This document shows positions 1-10,093 of a DNA stretch of 64,000 nucleotides, piece by piece (the stretch's first letter is position 1; each line of letters begins with the position of its first letter). The DNA is taken from NCBI RefSeq assembly GCF_009363535.1, contig NZ_CP045369.1:1623001-1687000 (forward strand). Reading direction: 5' to 3'. Source of the DNA: Microbulbifer sp. THAF38 (lineage in GTDB: Bacteria > Pseudomonadota > Gammaproteobacteria > Pseudomonadales > Cellvibrionaceae). A program made the position numbers and the translations under genes. The notes below the pieces were generated by a model that did no database searches, was not told the DNA's origin, and worked only from the letters and a program-made list of their open reading frames with translations.

Positions 1-352
1 TCACAACGTCGTAACTTTCCGGTGCTTCTTCGGCAAGCTCTTCCACGGTAATACGTCGATAATCTACCGATACGCCGCTTTCCAGAGCGTGCAATTTGGC
101 AACGTTGAGAGGGGCTTCGCCCATATCAATCCCAGTCACCTTTGCACCTCGCTGGGCCATGGCCTCAGCCAGAATCCCTCCGCCGCAGCCGACATCCAGC
201 AGTTTTTTGTCGGCCACTGAGGCGTATCTGTCAATGTAGTTAGCGCGCAATGGGTTAATTTCGTGCAGCGGTTTAAATTCGCCTTCTTTATCCCACCAGC
301 GGCTGGCGAGTTGCTCGAATTTGGCGATTTCCGTGGGATCTACATTACTCAT
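1..352 (-). CDS. ubiG: UbiG, ubiquinone biosynthesis O-methyltransferase (3' part outside window)
   Basis: The reverse strand reads an open frame from ATG at 352 to the window edge, so only about the first 117 residues are present. It begins [20 protein letters not shown], the usual UbiG N-terminus, and carries the SAM-binding glycine motif [15 protein letters not shown] followed by the acidic GIDMGE strand. UbiG performs both O-methylation steps of ubiquinone synthesis. The neighbour mtaD lies upstream on the same strand, as in Pseudomonas, where ubiG follows mtaD. The only oddity is truncation by the window. Family assignment is from motif recognition and synteny; confidence is high. Confidence 0.95.
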   Translation of the reverse strand, partial: MSNVDPTEIAKFEQLASRWWDKEGEFKPLHEINPLRANYIDRYASVADKKLLDVGCGGGILAEAMAQRGAKVTGIDMGEAPLNVAKLHALESGVSVDYRRITVEELAEEAPESYDVV

Positions 353-380
353 GAATTTCTCTGCAAACTCCGTCGCTGTT

Positions 381-408
381 AACCCGTAAATACATGCGGC
401 TACGGGTT
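381..408 (-). other. stem-loop in the ubiG leader
   Basis: AACCCGTA at 381-388 is perfectly complementary to TACGGGTT at 401-408 with a 12-base loop. It lies about 30 bases upstream of the ubiG start, between mtaD and ubiG. There is no clear T-run on the minus strand, so it may be a leader structure or a weak terminator of mtaD. The rest of 353-601 shows nothing else I can name. Confidence 0.4.
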
Positions 409-601
409 ATCTCGGCACGGGGGTGTGCCGTAACCAGTTGTCAGCTGGCCGGTAAAAGTCCGAGAAAGCAGGGAGGCTTGAATAGCCACTCCAGTATTTC
501 GCGGACGGCAACAAAAGGGATGAAGTACACCCATTAAATTGCCTAGTTAATGATTAATTAGTGGCTGATTCCTATATTGAATCGCAGTGTCCGGTTCGCG
601 C

Positions 602-1927
602 CTAGCGCGAATGGCCGGCGATTCTATCACGCCATAATTGCGCTCGCTGGATTACCTCAGTCTCGTTCAGGGTGAGTAATTGGCGCTCTCCCAATAACTG
701 CTTGCCCGCAACCCAGACGTCGCTGACATTGTGTCCGCCGCTGGCATAAATTAGTTGAGACATGGGGTCGTGTACTGGTTGCTGCTCCAGGCCGGATAGA
801 TTGATCGCCGCAATATCGGCGCTCTTGCCAATTTCCAGGCTGCCGGTTTCCTCCTCAATACCCAAAGCACGTGCGCCATTGATAGTAGCCATTGCCAGCG
901 CCTGGTGAGCGGGAAGTGCGGTGGCCCTGCCACTGACAGCCTTGGCCAGCAGTGCGGCGGTACTGGCCTCGGCAAACAGGTCCTGACTATTGTTGCTAGC
1001 GGCTCCGTCAGTGCCCAGAGATACATTAATACCGGCATCGAGCATCTCGACGGTGGGACAGAAGCCGGAGGCCAGTTTGAGGTTGGACGAAGGGCAGTGG
1101 GCCACGTGCGCACCACTGGTTTTCAACAATTCTATGTCCCGCTCATTGGTTGCCACCATATGTACGCAGAGAGTCTGTGGGCTCATCAGGCCAAGGCGCT
1201 GTAGCCGCTCGGTGGGGCGTTCGCCATTTTGCTTCAGCGCAGTTTCCACTTCCTGGTAAGTCTCGTGCAGATGTATCTGCACGGGAATTTGCGCCTCGGC
1301 GGAGCATACAGCGATTTTCTCCAGGGTTTGATCGCCGACGGTGTAGGGGGCGTGTGGTGCAAAAACCACTTCAATGCGTTCATGGGCGCGGTAGTCGTCG
1401 CGCAGTGCCAAGCCTTTATGCAGGGCCTCTTCGGCGTGGCGGCTCCAGGGGGTGGGCACATCCAATACCGGAAAGGCGATATGTGCGCGGATGCCGGTTT
1501 CCCGGACAGCGGTTGCGACAGCTTCTGGGTAGAAATACTGATCAGAGAAAGTGGTAGTTCCCGAGCGCAGCATTTCCGCAATGGCGTGGCGGCTGCCATC
1601 CGCGACAAACTCCGGCCCTACCCAGCGCTGTTCCGTCGGCCAAATATGTTTTTCCAGCCATTCCTTGAGGGGGCGGTCATCGGCATAGCCCCGCAATAGC
1701 GTCATGGGCGCGTGATTGTGGGTGTTGATCAGCCCGGGGATCAGGGCGTGATGCTTGAGCTCCACTTCCCGTTTTGCCTTGAACCGTATTTTGGCTTCTG
1801 TCGATGGCAACAGGGCGGTGATTCGCCCGCTCTCAATAGCTAAAGAGCAATTCTCGTACACTTTTTGCTCGGGGATTACTGGGATAATCCAGCGCGCATG
1901 AATCAGGGTGTCTATTGCTTGGGGCAT
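602..1927 (-). CDS. mtaD: MtaD, 5-methylthioadenosine/S-adenosylhomocysteine deaminase (TRZ/ATZ amidohydrolase)
   Basis: A 441-residue metal-dependent amidohydrolase. The N-terminal metal site is seen as NTHNHAPMTLLRG, a further ligand region as IHLHET, and the late aspartate as LGTDGAASNN. These are typical of the TRZ/ATZ family that deaminates methylthioadenosine and S-adenosylhomocysteine. The frame could extend to a TTG at 2044, but that would run into the gyrA promoter region. The ATG at 1927 (MPQAIDTLIHARW) gives the usual family length and is preferred; no strong ribosome site decides it. The gene is divergent from gyrA and followed by ubiG. In P. aeruginosa mtnA sits between this gene and gyrA; it is not here. 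The substrate is inferred from family and synteny. Confidence 0.88.
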   Translation of the reverse strand: MPQAIDTLIHARWIIPVIPEQKVYENCSLAIESGRITALLPSTEAKIRFKAKREVELKHHALIPGLINTHNHAPMTLLRGYADDRPLKEWLEKHIWPTEQRWVGPEFVADGSRHAIAEMLRSGTTTFSDQYFYPEAVATAVRETGIRAHIAFPVLDVPTPWSRHAEEALHKGLALRDDYRAHERIEVVFAPHAPYTVGDQTLEKIAVCSAEAQIPVQIHLHETYQEVETALKQNGERPTERLQRLGLMSPQTLCVHMVATNERDIELLKTSGAHVAHCPSSNLKLASGFCPTVEMLDAGINVSLGTDGAASNNSQDLFAEASTAALLAKAVSGRATALPAHQALAMATINGARALGIEEETGSLEIGKSADIAAINLSGLEQQPVHDPMSQLIYASGGHNVSDVWVAGKQLLGERQLLTLNETEVIQRAQLWRDRIAGHSR

Positions 1928-2045
1928 GGAAGTTAGGCGACGGCGGTTAAGATGGGGATTTACTTTAGCGGCAGAGACTGCTTGCGGCAACAGGGGAGAG
2001 TAGTGGTCCAGAAGAGCGTAGGGCAGCCGGTCCAAAGGCGTCAAA

Positions 2046-2058
2046 CTGTGCTAGAATC
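2046..2058 (+). promoter_or_regulatory. possible extended -10 promoter of gyrA
   Basis: TGTGC directly precedes TAGAAT (2052-2057), giving a TGn extended -10 element about 60 bases upstream of the gyrA start. No good -35 hexamer lies 16-18 bases upstream, which an extended -10 can tolerate. This is a visual match only. Confidence 0.4.
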
Positions 2059-2116
2059 GCCCGCTTATCCGGGCTCAGTACACATGCCCGCGCTATAAAA
2101 AGGAACGCCGTAAGCC

Positions 2117-4678
2117 ATGGGCGAATTAGCCAAAGAAATCTCTCCGATTAATATCGAAGAAGAACTCAAGCAGTCTTATCTCGACTACGCCATGAGCGTG
2201 ATTGTCGGGCGCGCACTGCCGGATGTACGCGATGGCCTCAAGCCGGTACACCGCCGTGTGCTCTTCGCTATGAGCGAACTGAAAAACGACTGGAATAAAC
2301 CCTACAAAAAGTCAGCGCGTGTCGTTGGCGATGTGATCGGTAAATACCACCCGCACGGGGATACCGCGGTCTACGACACGATTGTGCGTATGGCCCAGCC
2401 TTTCTCTATGCGCTACACCCTGGTAGATGGCCAGGGCAACTTCGGTTCTATCGATGGTGATAGCCCGGCTGCCATGCGTTATACCGAAATTCGCATGGAT
2501 AAGCTGGCCCACGAACTGCTATCTGACCTAGATAAAGAAACCGTCAATTTTGTCGATAACTACGACGGCTCCGAGCAGATGCCGGAGGTGCTGCCCTCCC
2601 GTGTGCCGAACCTATTGGTGAACGGCTCTTCGGGTATTGCGGTGGGCATGGCCACCAATATCCCTCCCCACAACCTAAAAGAAGTTGTCAATGCCTGTCT
2701 GGCATTGATCAACAATCCCGAGCTGTCTGTTGACGACTTGATGGAGTATATCCCTGGGCCTGACTTCCCCACTGGGGCAACCATCAATGGCCGCGCCGGG
2801 ATACTCTTGGCCTATCGCACGGGTCGCGGGCGTATCTATGTGCGCGCCAAGGCGGATGTGATTCGCGATGACAAGTCCAATCGCGAAACAATTGTTATTA
2901 CCGAGATCCCCTATCAGCTGAACAAGGCTCGATTGATCGAGCGCATTGCCGAGCTGGTGAAAGAGAAGAAGATCGAGGGTATCTCTGAGCTGCGCGACGA
3001 ATCCGATAAAGACGGCCTGCGTGTAGTGATTGAATTGAAGCGCGGTGAGTTGGGTGATGTGGTTTTAAACAACCTCTACTCCCAAACCCAGCTGGAGAGT
3101 GTGTTCGGCATCAATATGGTGGCTCTGGTCGATGGTCAGCCCAAGGTGCTGAACCTGAAAGAGCTGCTCGAGCACTTCGTGCGTCACCGCCAGGAAGTGG
3201 TGACTCGCCGTACCGTCTACCTGCTGCGCAAAGCGCGCGAGCGCGGTCACATTCTGGAAGGTCTGGCGATAGCCATCGCCAATATCGATCCGGTGATCGA
3301 GCTGATCAAGTCGTCGGCTACCCCAGCGGATGCCCGCGAGGCGCTGCTGGCCAAAGGCTGGCCAGTGGGCAACGTGCAGCAATTCCTTGAGCGTGCTGGC
3401 GCCGATGCCTGTCGCCCGGATGATCTGCCAAAAGAGTTTGGTCTGCGCGACAACGCCTACTACCTGTCACCGGCCCAGGCTCAGGCCATTCTCGAGCTGC
3501 GCCTGCACCGCCTCACCGGTATGGAACACGACAAGCTGCTGGCGGAATACCAGGATCGCCTGGAGCAGATCGCTGAATACCTGCATATCCTCGGTAGCTT
3601 CGAGCGCCTGATGGAAGTAATCCGCGAAGAGCTGGAACAGCTGTCAAAGGACTTTGGCGATGAGCGCCGCACCGATATCGTTGCCTCCCGTCAAGACCTG
3701 ACCGTAGAAGACCTGATCACCCCGGAAGATAAGGTGGTGACTATCTCTCACGGTGGCTACGCCAAGAGCCAGCCCTTGACCGATTACCAGGCCCAGCGTC
3801 GCGGCGGTATGGGTAAGTCGGCCACCCAGGTGAAGGATGAAGACTTCGTTGAGCACCTATTGATTGCCAACTCCCATGACACTATTTTGTGCTTCTCTAA
3901 TAAGGGCAAGGTGTACTGGCTCAAAGTTTACGAAGTACCCACTGCCGGTCGCGCCTCGCGCGGACGGCCGGTTGTCAATATGCTGCCTTTGGAAGAGGGT
4001 GAGCGTATCAGCAGCCTGATGCCTGTGTCCGAGTACGATGAAAATCACTTTATCTTCTTCGCTACTGCTAACGGCACCGTGAAGAAGACTCCGCTTACCG
4101 CCTTTGCCCGTCCACGCAGTGTAGGTTTGCGCGCTATCGAACTGGAAGAAGGAGATCGTCTCGTTGCCACAGCGGTGACCGATGGTGAGCGCGATGTATT
4201 GCTGCTTACCAGCGCCGGTAAAGCGGCGCGATTCTCCGAGGCCAATGTCCGTTCCATGGGGCGTGTGTCCCGCGGTGTACGCGGTATCCGCATGCAGGAG
4301 GGCAAGGAGGTGATCGCTATGGTGATCCCGGAAGAGGGCGGCTCAGTGATGATGGCCACTGAAAACGGCTACGGCAAGCGTACCGCTATCAGCGAATTCC
4401 CCACCAAGGGTCGCGGCACCCAGGGTGTTATCGCGATCGCCGAGAGTGAGCGCAACGGTGCTTTAGTGGGCGCCTGCCAGGTGCATCCAGGCGAGGAAAT
4501 GATGTTGATTTCCGACCAGGGCACTCTGGTGCGCACCCGCGTCGACGAGGTTTCTGTCCTGGGGCGCAATACCCAGGGGGTACGCGTCATCCGGCTTAAG
4601 AGCGGTGAAAAGCTCGTGGGCCTCGGGCGTATCGAAGAAACTGAGGAAGAAGTCGAAGACAACGGTGGGGCAGAGTGA
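2117..4678 (+). CDS. gyrA: GyrA, DNA gyrase subunit A
   Basis: Full-length 853-residue type II topoisomerase subunit. The winged-helix/tower breakage-reunion half comes first, with the catalytic tyrosine at Tyr122 (AAMRYTEIR) and the quinolone-resistance region [10 protein letters not shown] giving Thr83 and Asp87. Thr83, rather than the Ser83 of E. coli, is the usual residue in Pseudomonas. The C-terminal DNA-wrapping beta-pinwheel starts near residue 535. Its GyrA box reads QRRGGMG, with Met at the position that is normally Lys or Arg. The ATG at 2117 is preceded by AAGGAA. The gene is transcribed alone, followed by a terminator hairpin. Confidence 0.98.
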   Translation: MGELAKEISPINIEEELKQSYLDYAMSVIVGRALPDVRDGLKPVHRRVLFAMSELKNDWNKPYKKSARVVGDVIGKYHPHGDTAVYDTIVRMAQPFSMRYTLVDGQGNFGSIDGDSPAAMRYTEIRMDKLAHELLSDLDKETVNFVDNYDGSEQMPEVLPSRVPNLLVNGSSGIAVGMATNIPPHNLKEVVNACLALINNPELSVDDLMEYIPGPDFPTGATINGRAGILLAYRTGRGRIYVRAKADVIRDDKSNRETIVITEIPYQLNKARLIERIAELVKEKKIEGISELRDESDKDGLRVVIELKRGELGDVVLNNLYSQTQLESVFGINMVALVDGQPKVLNLKELLEHFVRHRQEVVTRRTVYLLRKARERGHILEGLAIAIANIDPVIELIKSSATPADAREALLAKGWPVGNVQQFLERAGADACRPDDLPKEFGLRDNAYYLSPAQAQAILELRLHRLTGMEHDKLLAEYQDRLEQIAEYLHILGSFERLMEVIREELEQLSKDFGDERRTDIVASRQDLTVEDLITPEDKVVTISHGGYAKSQPLTDYQAQRRGGMGKSATQVKDEDFVEHLLIANSHDTILCFSNKGKVYWLKVYEVPTAGRASRGRPVVNMLPLEEGERISSLMPVSEYDENHFIFFATANGTVKKTPLTAFARPRSVGLRAIELEEGDRLVATAVTDGERDVLLLTSAGKAARFSEANVRSMGRVSRGVRGIRMQEGKEVIAMVIPEEGGSVMMATENGYGKRTAISEFPTKGRGTQGVIAIAESERNGALVGACQVHPGEEMMLISDQGTLVRTRVDEVSVLGRNTQGVRVIRLKSGEKLVGLGRIEETEEEVEDNGGAE

Positions 4679-4699
4679 CCCACCCTCAGGTACCAACAG

Positions 4700-4724
4700 A
4701 AAGGCTGCGATTATCGCGGCCTTT
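4700..4724 (+). terminator. hairpin terminator after gyrA
   Basis: AAAGGC-T-GCGAT at 4700-4711 pairs with ATCGC-G-GCCTTT at 4713-4724, followed by a short TC-rich run. It sits 22 bases after the gyrA stop. Confidence 0.7.
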
Positions 4725-4844
4725 CTTGCCTCTGACGCCCTAAAAAATGCCTGAAAGCGTGATACCCATCTCCCTGAATGGCGGTTTGTGCGTCGGCACA
4801 TCTAGTTGAATTTGAAACCATTTTTAGTTTGTGGAAGTCAGGTC

Positions 4845-5924
4845 ATGAGGAAATACAATTTCTGCGCTGGTCCCGCCGCTCTACCTGAGCCGGTTTTGCA
4901 GCAGGCGCAGCAGGAGCTGCTGGATTGGCGTGGTCTGGGGTGTTCAGTGATGGAGGTTAGCCACCGCTCGCCAGAATTTGTCGAGGTGGCTGAACGCGCG
5001 GAACAGGATCTGCGCGACCTGCTCAAGGTGCCAGATAACTATAAAGTGCTGTTTTTACAGGGTGGGGCTACCGGACAGTTCAGTGCGGTGCCCTGGAACC
5101 TGCTCGGCGCCGGCTCAAAACAGGCTGACTTTATCCACACCGGGCAGTGGGCGGCCAAGGCGATTAAAGAAGCTCGGCGTTACGGCGAAGTCAATGTGGT
5201 TGCGTCCAGTGAGGATCGTAATTTCCGCTATGTGCCATCACAGGACAGCTGGCAGCAGAGTAAGGATGCGGCCTATTTCCATTACACGCCCAACGAGACC
5301 ATCGGCGGTATCGAGTTCGACTATGTTCCTGAAGTGGACTGTCCCCTGATTGCGGATATGTCCTCTAATATTCTTTCCTGCCCAATCGACGTGGAAAAAT
5401 TCGGTGTGATATATGCCGGCGCGCAAAAAAATATTGGCCCCTCCGGTATAGCGGTCGCTTTGGTTCGCGATGATCTCTTGGATCGAGCGCTAAAAGATAT
5501 TCCGCGCAGCTTGAGTTGGAAAGTCGCCGCAGATGCCGGCTCTATGGATAACACGCCACCCACATTCGCCTGGTACCTTTCAGGTCTGGTTTTCCAGTGG
5601 CTCAAGAATCAGGGTGGCGTTGAAGCTATGGCTCAACAGGCTGATAAAAAGTCCTCGCTGCTCTATGGCTTTCTCGATAGTAGTGATTTCTTTTCCAGCC
5701 CGGTGGAGAAGTCCAGCCGCTCGCGGATGAATGTCCCATTTGTGTTGGCTGACGAACGACTCGATAAGCCGTTTTTGGCTGAGGCCGAGGAAGCCGGGTT
5801 GCTCAGTTTGAAGGGGCACCGCTCTGTGGGGGGGATGCGGGCATCCCTTTATAACGCCGTACCCTTTGAGGCAGTGAAGGCGCTAGTGGCCTTTATGGCG
5901 GACTTCGAGGCCCGCAGAGGCTAA
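4845..5924 (+). CDS. serC: SerC, phosphoserine aminotransferase
   Basis: A 359-residue class V PLP aminotransferase making phosphoserine from 3-phosphohydroxypyruvate; it also acts in pyridoxine synthesis. The N-terminus MRKYNFCAGPAALPE is diagnostic, and the PLP lysine lies in YAGAQKNIGPSG. The frame extends back to a TTG at 4806, but the ATG at 4845 matches the known SerC N-terminus and family length. It is the first gene of a same-strand block with pheA and tyrA-aroA, as in Pseudomonas. The ribosome site is weak (GGAAG). Confidence 0.96.
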   Translation: MRKYNFCAGPAALPEPVLQQAQQELLDWRGLGCSVMEVSHRSPEFVEVAERAEQDLRDLLKVPDNYKVLFLQGGATGQFSAVPWNLLGAGSKQADFIHTGQWAAKAIKEARRYGEVNVVASSEDRNFRYVPSQDSWQQSKDAAYFHYTPNETIGGIEFDYVPEVDCPLIADMSSNILSCPIDVEKFGVIYAGAQKNIGPSGIAVALVRDDLLDRALKDIPRSLSWKVAADAGSMDNTPPTFAWYLSGLVFQWLKNQGGVEAMAQQADKKSSLLYGFLDSSDFFSSPVEKSSRSRMNVPFVLADERLDKPFLAEAEEAGLLSLKGHRSVGGMRASLYNAVPFEAVKALVAFMADFEARRG

Positions 5925-5963
5925 AGATCAGGCAATTAATAAACCCAGGAAAGTAGAAAGCGG

Positions 5964-7067
5964 ATGACAGAGGAAACCGTGGGAGGCGACCAGCGCCTGC
6001 TGGAGCTGCGCAATCGTATCGATGACATTGACTCGGAGATCGCCCGGCTAATCAGCGAGCGGGCTAGCTGTGCTCTGGAGGTGGCGGAGGTAAAAAAAGC
6101 AACCGGAGAGGATGCGCTTTATTATCGCCCTGAACGTGAGGCGCAGGTTTTGCGTCGCGCTATGGAACGCAATGCTGGTCCTTTGACCGATGAGGAAATG
6201 GCAAGGCTTTTCCGTGAGATTATGTCCGCCTGCCTCGCTCTGGAGGAGCCGGTCAAGGTAGCTTATCTTGGGCCTGAAGGTACATTTACCCAGCAGGCAG
6301 CCTTGAAGCATTTTGGCAATTCCGCGCAAAGTCGTCCGCTGGCGGCCATTGATGAAGTCTTCCGCGAGGTGGAGGCCGGCGCTGTGAATTACGGTGTAGT
6401 GCCGGTAGAGAACTCCACTGAAGGTGTGATCAATCACACCCTGGACAACTTTATGAACTCCAATCTCAGTATTTGCGGAGAGGTGGAGTTGCGTATTCAC
6501 CATCACTTGATGATTTCCGATGTGACTCGGCCGGAGTCGATCACGCGTATTTATTCCCATGCCCAGAGTTTGGCCCAATGCCGCAAATGGCTGGATGCGC
6601 ATTACCCCAACGTGGAGCGGGTGGCGGTCTCCAGTAATGCGGATGCGGCCAAACGTGTTAAAGGGGAATGGAATGCCGCGGCAATCGCCGGGGATATGGC
6701 GGCCGATCTCTATGGCCTGAAAGTGCTCTCAGAGAAAATTGAGGACCGCCCGGATAATTCCACACGTTTCCTGATCGTTGGCACTCAGCAGGTGCCTGCC
6801 AGTGGCGATGATAAGACCTCTCTGATGGTCTCCATGCGCAATGAGCCGGGTGCGCTGCACGATATGCTTGAGCCCTTCCGCCGCTACAGCATCGACCTTA
6901 CCAGGGTGGAAACACGCCCCTCTCAGTCCGGCAACTGGACATACGTGTTTTTTGTCGACTTTAAAGGTCACCGCGATACGAAAGATATTGCTGAGGCGCT
7001 AAAAGAGGTCGGTGCCTGTGCTTCGGACCTGAAAGTGCTCGGCTCCTATCCGCGCGGTGTCCTGTGA
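5964..7067 (+). CDS. pheA: PheA, bifunctional chorismate mutase / prephenate dehydratase (P-protein)
   Basis: A 367-residue P-protein. The N-terminal AroQ-type chorismate mutase spans about residues 8-95 (LLELRNRIDDIDSEI). The prephenate dehydratase is at about 97-275 (VAYLGPEGTFTQQAA, VPVENSTEGVINHT, and the TRF motif in DNSTRFLIVG). A C-terminal ACT domain follows (SLMVSMRNEPGALHDML and ESR-like ETRPS), which suggests phenylalanine feedback inhibition. The stop TGA overlaps the ATG of the next gene (TGATG), implying translational coupling. In Pseudomonas a hisC paralogue lies between pheA and tyrA; it is absent here. Confidence 0.97.
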   Translation: MTEETVGGDQRLLELRNRIDDIDSEIARLISERASCALEVAEVKKATGEDALYYRPEREAQVLRRAMERNAGPLTDEEMARLFREIMSACLALEEPVKVAYLGPEGTFTQQAALKHFGNSAQSRPLAAIDEVFREVEAGAVNYGVVPVENSTEGVINHTLDNFMNSNLSICGEVELRIHHHLMISDVTRPESITRIYSHAQSLAQCRKWLDAHYPNVERVAVSSNADAAKRVKGEWNAAAIAGDMAADLYGLKVLSEKIEDRPDNSTRFLIVGTQQVPASGDDKTSLMVSMRNEPGALHDMLEPFRRYSIDLTRVETRPSQSGNWTYVFFVDFKGHRDTKDIAEALKEVGACASDLKVLGSYPRGVL

Positions 7068-9298
7068 TGGGACAAGTGCGTGTTGGCCGCTTGTTGGTTG
7101 TGGGTGTCGGCCTTATTGGTGGCAGCTTTGCGCTCGCCCTCAAGGCGGCGGGAGCCTGTCGTGAAGTGATCGGTGTGGCGCTTCAGGAGGAAGTCTGTGA
7201 GCAGGCAAAGAGATTGGGTGTAGTCGATCGCGCCTATACAAGCCTGCCGCAGGCGCTTGAGCAGTTGGAAGCTGGGGATCTGGTTTTTATTGCGGTGCCA
7301 ACTCTCGCGGTGGAGTCAGTATTTGCGCAGCTGAAGGATTATTTGCCTGAAGGTGTGACTGTCACCGATAGCGCCAGTGTTAAGGGAAGTGTGCAGAGTG
7401 CGGCGGAAAAAATCTGGGGCAGGGTACCGAATTATCTGGTGTTAGGCCACCCTATTGCCGGCTCCGAGAAAAGTGGGGTAAGCGCCGCACGCGATGATCT
7501 TTATCGCGATCACCGCGTTATTCTCACTCCAGCCCATGACACCGATGCCGATCATCTGCACCGGGTGGCTCAGGCGTGGCAGGCCGCCGGAGCTGAAGTA
7601 TTGAAAATGTCGGTGGAAGAGCATGATGAGGTGCTGGCCGCGACCAGCCATCTCCCCCATGTGATCGCCTTTAGCCTAGTGGATACCTTGGCCCATGATG
7701 CGGAAAATGAAAATATTTTCCGCTATGCGGCCGGTGGCTTTCGCGACTTCACTCGCATTGCCTCCAGCGACCCGGTGATGTGGCGGGATATTATGCTGGC
7801 TAACCGAGATGCCATTTTAAAGGCGATCGACCTCTACAGTCTCAATCTTTCCTCCCTGCGCAGTGCGATCGCCTCTGGTGATAGCTCGGCACTGATGGGG
7901 GTATTTACTCGCGCTAAAGCGGCGCGGGATCACTTTACAAAAATGTTAGCGAAACAAGCGTATTCAGAACCTATGCAAGCAAAGGAAGTTACTTTTATCG
8001 CGCAACCGGGTGGCACCGTGAGTGGGAAACTCCGTGTTCCGGGAGATAAATCCATGTCACACCGCTCAATTATGCTGGGCTCTCTGGCTGAAGGGGTGAC
8101 AGAAGTGGAGGGCTTCCTGGAGGGGGAGGACGCTCTGGCCACTCTGCAGGCATTTCGCGATATGGGGGTGGTCATTGAGGGGCCGGATAAGGGCCGAGTG
8201 ACGATACATGGAGTGGGTCTCCAAGGTTTACAGGCGCCACCTGGTCCCCTTTATTTGGGTAACTCAGGGACATCTATGCGCCTGCTTGCTGGTTTACTCG
8301 CGGGTCAGAATTTTGATGTCACTCTGACCGGTGATGAATCCCTCTCTAAGCGCCCCATGAACCGGGTTGCCAACCCATTGCGAGACATGGGCGCAGCAAT
8401 CGAAACCGGGCCCGAGGGGCGTCCACCACTGTTGATCAAAGGTGGTAAACGACTCGCCGGTATCGACTATCACCTGCCAATGGCAAGCGCCCAGGTGAAA
8501 TCCGCAGTCCTGCTCGCCGGCCTCTATGCAGACGGTGAAACCAGCACTGTGGAGCCGGCCCCTACCCGTGATCATACCGAGCGCATGTTGCAGGGCTTTG
8601 GCTATTCAGTGGAACGAGATGGTGCCCGCGCGACCTTGCAGGGAAATGGAGAATTGAAGGCTTGTCGTATTGATGTGCCGGCGGATATCTCCTCAGCGGC
8701 TTTCTTTATGGTGGCGGCGGCTATTTCACCGGGGGCGGATGTGACCCTGGAGCATGTGGGAATCAACCCGACGCGCGATGGAGTCATTAATATCCTTCGG
8801 GCCATGGGTGGTGATATTGGGCTTTCAAATAAACGCACTGTGGGGGGAGAGCCGGTCGCGGATATCCGGGTTCGCTATGCGCCTTTAAAGGGAATTGCTA
8901 TTCCCAAAGATCAGGTGCCTCTGGCTATCGATGAATTCCCCGCACTATTTATTGCTGCGGCTTGCGCGCAGGGGCAGACGGTTTTGACCGGTGCCGAAGA
9001 GTTGCGCGTAAAGGAGAGTGATCGTATTCAGGCGATGGCCAATGGTCTTGCTGCCTTGGGGTTAAGTGCTGCGCCTACCGAAGATGGAATCGTGATCGAT
9101 GGCTCCCCAGAAAAAGCGGTATTTTCTGGTGGCACCGTGGATAGTTTAGGAGATCACCGCATCGCCATGGCTTTTGCGGTGGCATCGCTGCGTGCAAAGG
9201 ATACAATTCGCATCCTCCACTGCGCCAATGTGGCGACCTCCTTTCCGAACTTTGCTGAACTGGCAGTTGGTTCAGGCCTTAGGCTGCAGTTAGCTTGA
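7067..9298 (+). CDS. fused TyrA-AroA: prephenate dehydrogenase / EPSP synthase
   Basis: A 743-residue two-enzyme fusion. Residues 1 to about 295 are a TyrA prephenate dehydrogenase with Rossmann motif VGVGLIGGSFA and the LGHPIAGSE segment. Residues from about 305 to the end are AroA (5-enolpyruvylshikimate-3-phosphate synthase), with GDKSMSHRS, LGNSGTSMRLLAG, KESDRI and DHRIAMAFA. The fusion links tyrosine synthesis with the shikimate step before chorismate and is known in Pseudomonas and relatives. The ATG overlapping the pheA stop is chosen; a GTG one codon earlier is the alternative. An internal ATG near 7972 could give a free AroA, but nothing shows that it does. Confidence 0.96.
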   Translation: MGQVRVGRLLVVGVGLIGGSFALALKAAGACREVIGVALQEEVCEQAKRLGVVDRAYTSLPQALEQLEAGDLVFIAVPTLAVESVFAQLKDYLPEGVTVTDSASVKGSVQSAAEKIWGRVPNYLVLGHPIAGSEKSGVSAARDDLYRDHRVILTPAHDTDADHLHRVAQAWQAAGAEVLKMSVEEHDEVLAATSHLPHVIAFSLVDTLAHDAENENIFRYAAGGFRDFTRIASSDPVMWRDIMLANRDAILKAIDLYSLNLSSLRSAIASGDSSALMGVFTRAKAARDHFTKMLAKQAYSEPMQAKEVTFIAQPGGTVSGKLRVPGDKSMSHRSIMLGSLAEGVTEVEGFLEGEDALATLQAFRDMGVVIEGPDKGRVTIHGVGLQGLQAPPGPLYLGNSGTSMRLLAGLLAGQNFDVTLTGDESLSKRPMNRVANPLRDMGAAIETGPEGRPPLLIKGGKRLAGIDYHLPMASAQVKSAVLLAGLYADGETSTVEPAPTRDHTERMLQGFGYSVERDGARATLQGNGELKACRIDVPADISSAAFFMVAAAISPGADVTLEHVGINPTRDGVINILRAMGGDIGLSNKRTVGGEPVADIRVRYAPLKGIAIPKDQVPLAIDEFPALFIAAACAQGQTVLTGAEELRVKESDRIQAMANGLAALGLSAAPTEDGIVIDGSPEKAVFSGGTVDSLGDHRIAMAFAVASLRAKDTIRILHCANVATSFPNFAELAVGSGLRLQLA

Positions 9299-9366
9299 CC
9301 TAGGGTATCTTTATGGAGGGAGCCGGTTTGCGCGGCTAACGATGAAGTAGAGTTGTACGAATAACT

Positions 9367-10056
9367 ATGAATGATTCAAGCAAGCTGCCACCGGTTGTCA
9401 CAATTGACGGTCCCAGTGGCTCAGGTAAGGGAACTATCGCAAAGCTGCTGGCCGACAGGTTGGGCTTTGCTCTTTTGGACTCTGGCGCTCTCTATCGGGC
9501 TGCCGCCTTGGCCGCCCTGGAAAAAGAGGTGGATCTCGCCGATGAGGAAGCGCTGACTCAGGTCGCCAAAGATTTGGATGTTCGCTTTCCGATAAGCGAT
9601 GGTCGCTTGCAGGTCTTGTTGGAGGGCCGGGAGGTCAGCCATGAAATCCGTATGGAGCGGGTGAGTATGGCAGCCTCTACGGTGGCTGCAATCCCCGGCG
9701 TGCGCGCCGCATTACTGCAGCGTCAACGGGACTTTAGGCTCCAGCCAGGTTTGGTGGCCGATGGCCGGGATATGGGCACCACCGTATTCCCCGATGCCCC
9801 CGTTAAAGTGTATCTAACCGCCAGTGCGGAGGAGCGCGCCAGGAGGCGCGAAGCGCAGTTGCGGGAGAAGGGGGTTTCTGTTAGCCTCCGCGACCTGCTG
9901 GAGGACATCCGTGCCCGTGATGCACAGGATATGAATCGAAAAGCATCCCCCCTGGCTCCCGCTGAAGACGCGGTAGAGCTCGATAGTACTGGGGTTGGGA
10001 TTGAGGATGTTCTCAATAAAGTAATGGCACTGGTACAGGAGCGAATCGCGCCCTGA
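9367..10056 (+). CDS. cmk: Cmk, cytidylate kinase
   Basis: A 229-residue nucleoside monophosphate kinase that phosphorylates CMP and dCMP. The P-loop is GPSGSGKGT near the N-terminus, with the substrate loop LLDSGALYRAAAL and the conserved VADGRDMGT segment. Length equals the usual bacterial Cmk. It stands between tyrA-aroA and rpsA, the standard proteobacterial order. The ATG at 9367 lacks an obvious Shine-Dalgarno sequence. Confidence 0.97.
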   Translation: MNDSSKLPPVVTIDGPSGSGKGTIAKLLADRLGFALLDSGALYRAAALAALEKEVDLADEEALTQVAKDLDVRFPISDGRLQVLLEGREVSHEIRMERVSMAASTVAAIPGVRAALLQRQRDFRLQPGLVADGRDMGTTVFPDAPVKVYLTASAEERARRREAQLREKGVSVSLRDLLEDIRARDAQDMNRKASPLAPAEDAVELDSTGVGIEDVLNKVMALVQERIAP

Positions 10057-10093
10057 ACCACAGAAGTCAGTAGCAGAAAGTTTTTAACGATAG

